Assembly: GCA_045600965.1 (NCBI GenBank)
Contig: JAZRYW010000012.1
Location: 1-30,025 of the forward strand
Source: RGIG6374 sp045600965
GTDB lineage: Bacteria > Bacteroidota > Bacteroidia > Bacteroidales > UBA932
Length of the DNA stretch: 30,025 nucleotides
Reading direction: 5' to 3'
This document shows positions 23,888 through 30,025 of this stretch, one piece after another. Made by a program: the position numbers and the translations under genes. The notes beneath the pieces are model-generated. The model was not told the DNA's origin, made no database searches, and saw only the letters and a program-made list of their open reading frames with translations. Position 1 is the stretch's first letter. The number at the start of each line of letters is the position of its first letter.

Positions 23888-24655
23888 GTGGTGGTAATGA
23901 ACAACGGCCGTATCCAGCAGATCGGTTCGCCCACCGACATATACAACGAGCCTGTCAACTCCTTCGTGGCCGATTTCATAGGCGAGAGCAACATCCTCGA
24001 CGCCACTATGCTTCACGACAGGAAAGTGTCCTTCATAGGACACGAGTTCGAATGTGTGGACGAGGGCTTCGGAGAGAACGTGCCGGTTGATGTCGTTGTC
24101 CGTCCGGAGGACATCTACATAATGAAGCTGTCAGAGAACGCTCAGTTCACCGGCGTTGTCAAGTCCTGCATATTCAAGGGCGTGCATTATGAGATGTTCG
24201 TCGAGACCGATTCCGGCAACGAGATTATGATACAGGACTACAATGCCTTCGAAGTCGGAACGAAGGTGGGGATGATAATAAAGCCCGGTGACATTCAGGT
24301 GATGCACAAGGAACGTACCTGCAACACCTTCACCGGCAGGATGACGTCAGACTCCACAGTGGAGTTCTGCGGAGGCGAATTCGAATGCGCCGCTACCGGC
24401 TTCAAGGAAGGTGACGAAGTCACCGTGGAGATACCCTTCGGCCTGGTCGACCTTACCGACAGCAAGGACGACGGAGTGTTGAGCGGAGAGGTGAGCTTCA
24501 TCCTCTATAAGGGTGACCATTACCATCTTACCGTCACCACTGACCAAGGCTACAACTTCTATGTCGATACCAACGACATCTGGGACAAAGCGGACATCGT
24601 GGGCATCAACGCTCTCCCGGGAAGCCTGAAAATATCAAAACCTTCCGGAAAGTGA
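23888..24655 (+). CDS. potA: PotA C-terminal fragment (end of NBD plus two TOBE modules)
   Basis: The continuation of the potA frame after the TAG, 255 residues if restarted at GTG 23888 (an ATG follows at 23897). It has no Walker motifs and cannot hydrolyse ATP; it holds the last strands of the nucleotide-binding domain (RIQQIGSPTDIYNEP, NSFVADFIGESN) and two TOBE-like modules. I see no convincing ribosome-binding site for an independent start, so separate synthesis is uncertain. Its stop overlaps the potB ATG (TGATG). Confidence 0.4.
   Translation: MVVMNNGRIQQIGSPTDIYNEPVNSFVADFIGESNILDATMLHDRKVSFIGHEFECVDEGFGENVPVDVVVRPEDIYIMKLSENAQFTGVVKSCIFKGVHYEMFVETDSGNEIMIQDYNAFEVGTKVGMIIKPGDIQVMHKERTCNTFTGRMTSDSTVEFCGGEFECAATGFKEGDEVTVEIPFGLVDLTDSKDDGVLSGEVSFILYKGDHYHLTVTTDQGYNFYVDTNDIWDKADIVGINALPGSLKISKPSGK
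23990..24652 (+). repeat. Tandem duplication of the TOBE module within potA (111-residue period)
   Basis: Two consecutive modules begin at codon 241 (23990) and codon 352 (24323). Landmarks recur exactly 111 residues apart with no indel: Asn at the start, Val-x-Phe-x-Gly-x-Glu-Phe-Glu-Cys, Lys-Gly-x-His-Tyr, and a Pro-Gly near the end. The first copy keeps the canonical VVVRPEDI; the second has diverged there (VEIPFGLVDL). The similarity is at protein level; at DNA level the copies have diverged, so the duplication is old. Confidence 0.7.
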
Positions 24656-25425
24656 TGACAAAGAGGACATCCTGGGCTCTGCCGTATCTGGTATTCCTGG
24701 TGGTATTCGTGGCTCTTCCTCTGCTGCTGGTAATATTCTATGCCGTCACAGATTCCCAGGGAGGGCTGACCTTCTACAACTTCACGAAGTTCTTCAGCGA
24801 TGAAACGGCGCTGAGCATTTTCGCCGTGTCAATAGAGGTGGCCATAGAGACCACGCTGCTCTGCATCCTGCTCGGCTATCCGGCTGCCTACATACTGAGC
24901 AACAGGAAGCTCAACCGCTCGGCGGTAACGATAGTCCTTTTCATACTGCCGATGTGGATCAATGCGCTTATGCGCACCCTTGCAACGGCTGAACTCTTCC
25001 AGATGCTTTCGATTCCGCTCGGCAAGGGGACTCTGCTCTTCGGTATGGTATATGACTATCTTCCCTTTATGATATATCCCATATACAATGTCCTGAGCAA
25101 GATGGACCACTCCTACATACAGGCTGCGCAGGACCTCGGGGCCTCAGACAGGAAAGTATTCACGAAAGTCATTCTTCCGCTTTCGATGCCCGGAGTGCTG
25201 AGCGGCGTGCTGATGGTGTTTATGCCCACCGTATCAACATTTGCCATTTCGGAGTTCCTTACGAACAACAAGATATCCCTCTTCGGAACAATCATCCAGG
25301 AGAACATCAACAACCAGATGTGGAACTATGGCGCGGCCCTTTCCCTTATAATGCTGATAATAATCGGTATCACATCACTTTACGGAAACCGGAGTGAAAG
25401 CGCTGCAGAAGGAGGGCTGATATGA
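24655..25425 (+). CDS. potB: Polyamine ABC transporter permease PotB
   Basis: A 256-residue inner-membrane permease of the spermidine/putrescine importer with about six hydrophobic helices. The cytoplasmic EAA loop that contacts the ATPase is clear: YIQAAQDLGASDRKVFTKVILP (around residues 155-176) followed by the conserved Leu-Pro-Gly pattern. I start it at the ATG at 24655, which shares its A with the potA TGA (TGATG); an in-frame GTG at 24652 is the alternative. The overlap with potC is 4 bases. Because its translation is coupled to the downstream part of potA, the TAG in potA may reduce its expression by polarity. Confidence 0.92.
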   Translation: MTKRTSWALPYLVFLVVFVALPLLLVIFYAVTDSQGGLTFYNFTKFFSDETALSIFAVSIEVAIETTLLCILLGYPAAYILSNRKLNRSAVTIVLFILPMWINALMRTLATAELFQMLSIPLGKGTLLFGMVYDYLPFMIYPIYNVLSKMDHSYIQAAQDLGASDRKVFTKVILPLSMPGVLSGVLMVFMPTVSTFAISEFLTNNKISLFGTIIQENINNQMWNYGAALSLIMLIIIGITSLYGNRSESAAEGGLI

Positions 25426-26258
25426 TGACGAAAAGGAAATTCTTCGCACAGAGCTATATCTGGCTTCTCCTCCTGCTTCTGTATGCGCCGCTGCTGTTCA
25501 TCGCAGTGTTCTCATTCACGGAGTCAGCCGTACTGGGCAACTGGACAGGGTTCTCGACCAACCTCTACAGGACTCTCTTCGCCGGTGATATGCAGAATGC
25601 GCATTCCCTTTCACAGGCTGTCAAGAACACGCTCGGAATCGCTCTGACGGCTTCCGTGGCGTCCACACTGCTGGGAACGATTGCCGCCATCGGCATCTAC
25701 AATATGCGCGGCCGTAAAAAGAAAGTGATGACCTTCCTGAACAATATCCCTATGATCAATCCGGATATCATCACAGGTGTGTCACTCTTCCTTCTTTTCG
25801 TCTTCCTGCACGTCACTCAGGGCTATGTCTCCGTGATTCTCGCACACATCACTTTCTGCACGCCCTATGTGGTGCTGAGCGTTTTGCCGAGACTCTCGCA
25901 GATGAACCCCAATGTCTATGAGGCCGCGCTCGACCTCGGCGCGACTCCCCACCAGGCTCTCTGGAAGGTGCTCATACCAGAGTTGCGTTCCGGTATGATC
26001 TCGGGTATGATTCTTTCCTTCACGATGAGCATTGACGATTTTGCCGTGACTTTCTTCACGCGCGGAACGGTAGGTCTCGAGACAATCTCCACCTTCATAT
26101 ACGCGGATGCGCGCAAGGGCGGACTGACCCCTCAGCTGCGCCCGCTGATGACCATAATTTTCGCCGCAGTCCTCATTCTTCTTGTCATAATCAATCTCCG
26201 CAAGCCTGACAGGGAAGGGGAGCGGCTGAAGCGGCATATAATGGAAAAATACAAATAG
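25422..26258 (+). CDS. potC: Polyamine ABC transporter permease PotC
   Basis: A 278-residue inner-membrane permease, partner of PotB, with about six hydrophobic helices. The EAA loop is VYEAALDLGATPHQALWKVLIP (around residues 165-186). The segment FTMSIDDFAVTFFT is typical of PotC and related type I importers. The ATG at 25422 overlaps the potB stop (ATGA); a second ATG directly follows at 25425. The stop is TAG, which shows that TAG serves as a normal stop within the same operon. potD begins 7 nt later. Confidence 0.92.
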   Translation: MMTKRKFFAQSYIWLLLLLLYAPLLFIAVFSFTESAVLGNWTGFSTNLYRTLFAGDMQNAHSLSQAVKNTLGIALTASVASTLLGTIAAIGIYNMRGRKKKVMTFLNNIPMINPDIITGVSLFLLFVFLHVTQGYVSVILAHITFCTPYVVLSVLPRLSQMNPNVYEAALDLGATPHQALWKVLIPELRSGMISGMILSFTMSIDDFAVTFFTRGTVGLETISTFIYADARKGGLTPQLRPLMTIIFAAVLILLVIINLRKPDREGERLKRHIMEKYK

Positions 26259-26265
26259 CATACAG

Positions 26266-27570
26266 ATGAAAACACTTAAAGGACTCATTCTCACTGCCGC
26301 GCTCGCTATGGCGGCAATTTCCTGCTCGTCCGACAGGGACCACATCCTCAAGGTCTACAATTGGGGGGACTACATCGACGAGGAACTTCTCGGCGAATTC
26401 GAACAATGGTATGAACAGCAGACGGGAGAACCCGTCGAGGTGATTTACCAGACCTTCGACATCAACGAGACTATGCTCTCGAAGATCGAAATGGGCAAGG
26501 AGGACTATGATGTCTGCTGCCCCTCGGACTATATCATCGAAAGGATGCTCCGCAAAGATCTCCTTCTCCCCATCAACAGGGACTTCGGTGACACTCCCAA
26601 CTACCTTGACGCCGTTTCACCCTACATCCAGAGCCTGTTCAACCTCCTTGACGCAGGGGACAAGAGCGCCAATGACTATGCGGTGGGATATATGTGGGGC
26701 ACCGCCGGCATAATCTCCAATGAGAAGTATGTGCCGCACGAGGACGCGATGACCCTTGACATCATACGCAACCCCAAGTACGCCGGCAAGATATTCATCA
26801 AGGATGCTCCCCGGGACGTGTATTCACCCATCCTTATGCTCCTCAAGAAGGATGAGATAGCAAGCGGAGAGGTCACCCGCGAGGAACTTATGTATGACTC
26901 CTCAGATGAATCCATCGCGGCTGTTGAGGCATATCTCCAGCAGGTCAAACCCCTTATCGCCGGCTGGGAGGCCGATTTCGGCAAGGAACAGATAACCCAG
27001 GAGAAGAGTTACGTCAATTTCGCCTGGAGCGGTGACGCCGTATGGGCGATCAGGGAAGCCGCCGAAGTCGGAGTCAAACTCCGCTACGACGTGCCCATCG
27101 AGGGCGGCAACGTGTGGTTTGACGGCTGGGTAATCCCCAAGTATGCAAAGAACACCAAGGCTGCGTCCTACTTCATCAACTTTCTCTGCAAGCCTGAGAA
27201 TGCCATCAGGAATATGGACGTGATCGGTTATGTGAGCACCATAGGCTCAACCGAAATCCTGGAATCCCAGATTGATGAGGAACTCTACGAACCCATAGAC
27301 GTGACCTACTTCTTCGGTCCCGATGCCGACAGCGTCTGTGTCGATCCCTATATCTATGCTCCGATGGAGACCATATCAAGGTGCACGCTCGAACACGACT
27401 GGGGTGATGACACCGAGAAGCTCATCGCAATGTGGCAGCGTGTAAAGGGCTCTTCCGGCAACAGCGCCTCCATCATCATAATCTGCGCGGCAGTAGCCGC
27501 ACTGCTGGTGTTCGGCCTCGCGAAGAAGGCTGGTAAAAACCGTCGGCACAGCCATCCCAGGAAGCGCTGA
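26266..27570 (+). CDS. potD: Polyamine-binding lipoprotein PotD with C-terminal membrane anchor
   Basis: A 434-residue substrate-binding protein of the spermidine/putrescine importer. The N-terminus has a lipobox (AAISC, Cys20). The mature part opens with YNWGDYIDEELLGEFE and contains YQTFDINETMLSKI, as in PotD; Trp284 and Asp286 in NVWFDGW correspond to the residues that hold the polyamine in E. coli PotD (Trp255, Asp257). E. coli PotD is about 350 residues. The extra length includes a C-terminal hydrophobic helix (about residues 400-416) followed by a strongly basic tail (KKAGKNRRHSHPRKR), which fits an inner-membrane helix with its end in the cytoplasm. Two anchors on one binding protein are unusual. 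Specificity between spermidine and putrescine is not predictable here. Confidence 0.9.
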   Translation: MKTLKGLILTAALAMAAISCSSDRDHILKVYNWGDYIDEELLGEFEQWYEQQTGEPVEVIYQTFDINETMLSKIEMGKEDYDVCCPSDYIIERMLRKDLLLPINRDFGDTPNYLDAVSPYIQSLFNLLDAGDKSANDYAVGYMWGTAGIISNEKYVPHEDAMTLDIIRNPKYAGKIFIKDAPRDVYSPILMLLKKDEIASGEVTREELMYDSSDESIAAVEAYLQQVKPLIAGWEADFGKEQITQEKSYVNFAWSGDAVWAIREAAEVGVKLRYDVPIEGGNVWFDGWVIPKYAKNTKAASYFINFLCKPENAIRNMDVIGYVSTIGSTEILESQIDEELYEPIDVTYFFGPDADSVCVDPYIYAPMETISRCTLEHDWGDDTEKLIAMWQRVKGSSGNSASIIIICAAVAALLVFGLAKKAGKNRRHSHPRKR

Positions 27571-27604
27571 CGCCTTTCTTCGGAAGGCGTTCCGAATCAT
27601 TTTT
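27570..27604 (+). terminator. Hairpin terminator after potD with UUCG tetraloop
   Basis: ACGCCTT (27570-27576) pairs with AAGGCGT (27584-27590), closed by a C-UUCG-G tetraloop with one bulged T. The stem begins in the potD stop codon. A short T-run (27600-27604) follows after 9 nt, so the U-tract is displaced and efficiency is uncertain. Confidence 0.55.
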
Positions 27605-27651
27605 CCCGGATCGGGCTGTCACGGCGGTCTCCGCTGAGAGCCCTTTCCGGG
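27605..27651. other. 47-nt three-segment hairpin of unknown role
   Basis: Three nested stems share one axis: CCCGGA (27605-27610) with TCCGGG (27646-27651), GGGCT (27613-27617) with AGCCC (27639-27643), and CGGCGG (27622-27627) with CCGCTG (27631-27636), about 17 pairs including one G-U. No U-tract follows on the plus strand; on the minus strand five A precede it, so a short U-run would follow there too. It lies between the potD terminator and the GH10 promoter. It could be a backup terminator, an RNA 3'-end stabiliser, or part of an unannotated small RNA. Confidence 0.5.
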
Positions 27652-27658
27652 AATAGTG

Positions 27659-27672
27659 CTTTCATATGAAAG
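27659..27672. promoter_or_regulatory. Perfect 14-bp palindrome at the -33 position of the GH10 promoter
   Basis: CTTTCATATGAAAG is its own reverse complement. It ends 10 nt before the -7 box at 27683-27690, so it covers the place where a -33 element would lie. A dimeric activator or repressor controlling the xylanase gene is a natural reading; chance is possible. Confidence 0.45.
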
Positions 27673-27682
27673 AAATTATGCT

Positions 27683-27690
27683 TATCTTTG
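27683..27690 (+). promoter_or_regulatory. -7 box (TATCTTTG) for the GH10-CE1 gene
   Basis: Exact TAnnTTTG match, 38 nt before the ATG at 27729, giving a leader of about 32 nt that is AT-rich and unstructured. The -33 TTTG is absent and its place is taken by the palindrome at 27659-27672, as expected of an activator-dependent promoter. Confidence 0.6.
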
Positions 27691-27728
27691 AAAAAATATA
27701 GCCCCTTTTATTAATCAACCAATATTTT

Positions 27729-29945
27729 ATGAATAAAAAACTTCTTTCCGGATTCAGCCTCCTTCTCCTTGGAGCCGTATCCGCAATGGCACAGTTCGGC
27801 CCGGTTCAGCAGCCTGAACCCACAGACGGACTCAAGGATGCCTACAAGGACTATTTTATGATCGGTGTTGCCGTCAACCAGCGCAACATCTCGGACCCCG
27901 CTCAGATCGCCCTCATACAGAGGGAGTTCAACAGCATCACCGCCGAGAACGATATGAAACCCGAACCACTGGAACCCCGCAAGGGCGAATTCCATTGGGA
28001 GAATGCCGACAGGATAGCAAACTTCTGCCGCGAGAACGGCCTCAAGCTCCGTGGCCACAACCTGATGTGGCACAGCCAGATCGGCCGCTGGATGTATGAG
28101 GACGAGGATGGCAACCTTCTTTCAAAGGAGGAATTCTATGCCAATATGAAGCATCATATCCAGGCCGTGGTTGAACGCTACAAGGATGTTGTCTACTGCT
28201 GGGACGTTGTCAATGAGGCAGTTGCCGACAGCCCCCTGTGGCCCGGCCAGTCTCCTCTCCGCCAGTCACCCATGTTCAAGATTGCAGGTGAGGAATTCAT
28301 CTACAAGGCTTTCGAATATGCACACGAGGCAGACCCCGACGCACTCCTCTTCTATAACGACTACAACGACGCTGAACCCGCAAAGAGCCAGCGCATCTTC
28401 GAGCTCGTGCAGAGGATGAAGGCAGCCGGTGTTCCCGTTGACGGCATCGGAATGCAGGGCCACTACAACGTATACGGCCCCAGCGCAGAGGAAATCGACG
28501 CTGCAATAACCAAGTATTCACAGATAGTCGATCATATCCACGTGACTGAACTCGATATCCGCATCAATGAGGATATGGGCGGCGGTCTGCGCTTCCGTCA
28601 GGGCAACGCAACCGTTTCTTCCTGGGAGCAGACCCTTCAGCAGGATCAGTACGTCAACCTCTTCAAGGTTCTCCGCAAGCACAAGGATGTCATCGACTGC
28701 GTCACCTTCTGGAACGTTTCAGACAAGGATTCCTGGCTCGGTACCAACAACTATCCTCTCCTGATAGACCATAACCTCAAGGTCAAGAGAGCATACTATG
28801 CAGTGAAGAACTTCGACCCCGCAATGGACAACGCCGTTCCCAAGGAGGATTTCGTTCCTTCAAGCAAGAACCAGCCCGGTCAGCAGTATCCAATGGTCAA
28901 CTCCGAAGGATATGCCCGCTTCCGTGTTGAAGCTCCCAAGGCTACTTCAGTGATCGTCAGCCTCGGCCTCGGCGGCGCAGGCGGCACAGTCCTCCACAAG
29001 GATGCAGACGGCTTCTGGACAGGAACCACCGCAGGTCCTATGGATGAAGGCTTCCACTACTATCATCTTACCGTTGACGGCGGCGTGGTGAACGACCCCG
29101 GCACCAACAACTATTACGGCTCGACCCGTTGGGAAAGCGGTATCGAGATTCCCGCACACGACCAGGATTTCTATGCGGAACGCAACATCCCTCACGGCAA
29201 CGTTGAACAGGTCCTCTTCTGGTCAGAAAGCACCAATCAGCTCCGCCGCGCATTCGTTTATACTCCTCCCACATACGATGCCTCCAAGAAGACAAAATAC
29301 CCCGTCCTTTATCTGCAGCACGGTTGGGGTGAAAATGAATATGCCTGGTCAAACCAGGGCCACGCCAACCTCATAATGGACAATATGATCGCTGACGGTC
29401 TGATCGAGCCCTTCATCGTGGTTATGACCTACGGTATGACCAACGAAGGCTTCCGTCCCGGCCAGATGCCCCGTCCCGCAGCTCCCGAGAAGCGTCCCGA
29501 AGCCTCAGAGCGCCGTCCTGCCGGCAACCCTATGGCAATGATGCTCAACAACGGATTCGAGACCGTGCTCGTCGACGAACTCATCCCTTATATCGACTCG
29601 CACTACCGCACAAAGGCTGACAAGGCCCACCGTGCAATGGCCGGTCTGTCGATGGGCGGTATGGAAACCCACACCATCACCCTCAACCGTCCCGAAGTGT
29701 TCGGCTACTACGGCCTTCTTAGCGGTGGAGTATATTCACCCGAAGAGCTCAAGGACGTAAAGGACGTGAAGGGCATATTCCTCGGTTGCGGCAGCAAGGA
29801 AAGCCCCGCTCAGATAAACAAGTCTGCAGCAGACCTCAAGGCTGCAGGCTACAATGTGAAGTCATACATTTCTGAAGGCACCGCACACGAATTCCTTACC
29901 TGGAGACGCTGCCTCTATGAAATGTCCCTTATGCTTTTCAAATAG
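27729..29945 (+). CDS. Bifunctional GH10 endo-xylanase / CE1 feruloyl esterase
   Basis: A 738-residue secreted enzyme with a signal peptide (about residues 1-21, ending AMAQ). Residues ~30-365 are a GH10 barrel: MWHSQ at the active site, acid/base Glu163 in DVVNEA and nucleophile Glu274 in HVTELDIR. An E-set/CBM48-like beta-domain (~390-490) leads to a CE1 esterase (~500-738) with nucleophile Ser641 in GLSMGG and His720 in GTAHEF. The order matches Xyn10D-Fae1A from Prevotella ruminicola, which cuts arabinoxylan and releases ferulate. A stretch rich in Pro, Arg and Glu (about 576-600) interrupts the esterase domain. No SusC/SusD-like gene or regulator is adjacent. The stop is TAG, and a copy of the palindromic element begins 11 nt later. 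Confidence 0.93.
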   Translation: MNKKLLSGFSLLLLGAVSAMAQFGPVQQPEPTDGLKDAYKDYFMIGVAVNQRNISDPAQIALIQREFNSITAENDMKPEPLEPRKGEFHWENADRIANFCRENGLKLRGHNLMWHSQIGRWMYEDEDGNLLSKEEFYANMKHHIQAVVERYKDVVYCWDVVNEAVADSPLWPGQSPLRQSPMFKIAGEEFIYKAFEYAHEADPDALLFYNDYNDAEPAKSQRIFELVQRMKAAGVPVDGIGMQGHYNVYGPSAEEIDAAITKYSQIVDHIHVTELDIRINEDMGGGLRFRQGNATVSSWEQTLQQDQYVNLFKVLRKHKDVIDCVTFWNVSDKDSWLGTNNYPLLIDHNLKVKRAYYAVKNFDPAMDNAVPKEDFVPSSKNQPGQQYPMVNSEGYARFRVEAPKATSVIVSLGLGGAGGTVLHKDADGFWTGTTAGPMDEGFHYYHLTVDGGVVNDPGTNNYYGSTRWESGIEIPAHDQDFYAERNIPHGNVEQVLFWSESTNQLRRAFVYTPPTYDASKKTKYPVLYLQHGWGENEYAWSNQGHANLIMDNMIADGLIEPFIVVMTYGMTNEGFRPGQMPRPAAPEKRPEASERRPAGNPMAMMLNNGFETVLVDELIPYIDSHYRTKADKAHRAMAGLSMGGMETHTITLNRPEVFGYYGLLSGGVYSPEELKDVKDVKGIFLGCGSKESPAQINKSAADLKAAGYNVKSYISEGTAHEFLTWRRCLYEMSLMLFK

Positions 29946-29956
29946 ACAAAAGTTTA

Positions 29957-30025
29957 GAAGTCGTTTAAATTTAATTGCTCTCATTTCTTATGCATCTTTT
30001 TTGCGTCTTTGCACTTTCAATTCGG
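29957..30025. repeat. Second, truncated copy of the palindromic element
   Basis: Sixty-nine bases match the left arm of the element at 3756-3825 in the same orientation, with about seven differences including a one-base gap. It starts 11 nt after the GH10-CE1 stop and is cut by the window end, so the rest of the palindrome is presumably beyond. The differences (for example TGTGCC versus TGCGTC) show it is an independent, diverged copy. Confidence 0.85.

Larger units (their letters stand above)
23270..24655 (+). pseudogene. potA: potA (polyamine ABC transporter ATPase) interrupted by in-frame TAG
   Basis: A 461-codon frame encoding the ATPase of a spermidine/putrescine ABC importer, broken by TAG at codon 198 (23861-23863). 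Before it are Walker A (GPSGCGKT), the Q-loop, signature SGGQQQR, Walker B LLDEP and the H-loop THDQ; directly after it the frame continues with EALTLSDTVVVMNNG, the expected sequence. Relatives read THDQEEALT, so the stop replaces a Glu codon (GAG to TAG, one base). The frame after the stop shows no further damage: 256 codons of conserved TOBE-type sequence ending in the potB start. TAG is an ordinary terminal stop in at least six genes of this window, so general recoding is unlikely. A recent nonsense mutation, readthrough, or a sequencing/assembly error are the options. A standard PotA is about 360-380 residues; the extra length is a second TOBE module. Confidence 0.85.

Noticed and set aside
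3756..30025. The two palindrome copies as ends of a 26-kb composite transposon
   Set aside because: There is no transposase or integrase between them, the genes are housekeeping and operon boundaries are normal, and the copies are in the same orientation and about 10% diverged. Independent insertions of a small repeat explain them better.
1..30025. CRISPR array, prophage, IS element or origin of replication
   Set aside because: No regularly spaced short repeats, no phage or transposase proteins, and no dnaA-box cluster were seen.

Overview
The window comes from a Bacteroidota chromosome, most likely a gut or rumen Bacteroidales. Three things point there: many genes are preceded by the Bacteroidota -7 box TAnnTTTG, twice with a correctly spaced upstream TTTG; there is a DUF4249 lipoprotein; and there is a GH10 xylanase-CE1 esterase fusion of the kind described from Prevotella. 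By eye the G+C is in the mid-50s. No phage, insertion sequence, CRISPR array or rRNA is visible. Most of the window is ordinary chromosome, apart from one transport operon and a repeat family.

Left part (1-5647): a terminator and an orphan DUF4249 lipoprotein face a two-gene minus-strand unit (THUMP-like SAM methyltransferase, then a CNNM/CBS membrane protein). A divergent intergenic region follows, holding a 162-bp imperfect palindrome, and then a phosphohexomutase. Middle minus-strand block (5649-13236): an envelope operon (unknown secreted protein, M23/LysM peptidase, C1 bleomycin-hydrolase-like peptidase, phosphatidylserine synthase), tRNA-Arg(UCU) with its own promoter and terminator, an operon cysS-exonuclease III-HAD phosphatase, and a metallo-beta-lactamase-fold hydrolase.

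Right part (13317-30025), mostly plus strand: a GH31 alpha-glycosidase, a convergent glycerol kinase, a monoacylglycerol-lipase-like hydrolase, a GH2 beta-galactosidase with a YpfJ-type zinc peptidase behind it, a six-gene-length transport operon (outer-membrane protein, potA, potB, potC, potD), and the GH10-CE1 enzyme. The glycan enzymes (GH31, GH2, GH10-CE1) all carry signal peptides but sit as single genes without SusC/SusD partners.

The most interesting locus is 22159-27604. An uncharacterised outer-membrane-type protein lies 1 nt upstream of potA behind one promoter and a perfect 15-bp dyad, which suggests an outer-membrane step for polyamine uptake. In this operon potA is split by an in-frame TAG (23861-23863) exactly after the H-loop, although the frame stays open and conserved to the end. 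PotA also has an exact 111-residue duplication of its TOBE module, and PotD has both a lipobox and a C-terminal membrane helix. The second notable item is the palindromic repeat at 3756-3917, whose left arm recurs at the very end of the window (29957-30025), indicating a dispersed element family.

No gene-free stretch exceeds 300 bases. The longest ones (1-203, 3705-3982) are described in the entries for the sites they contain.
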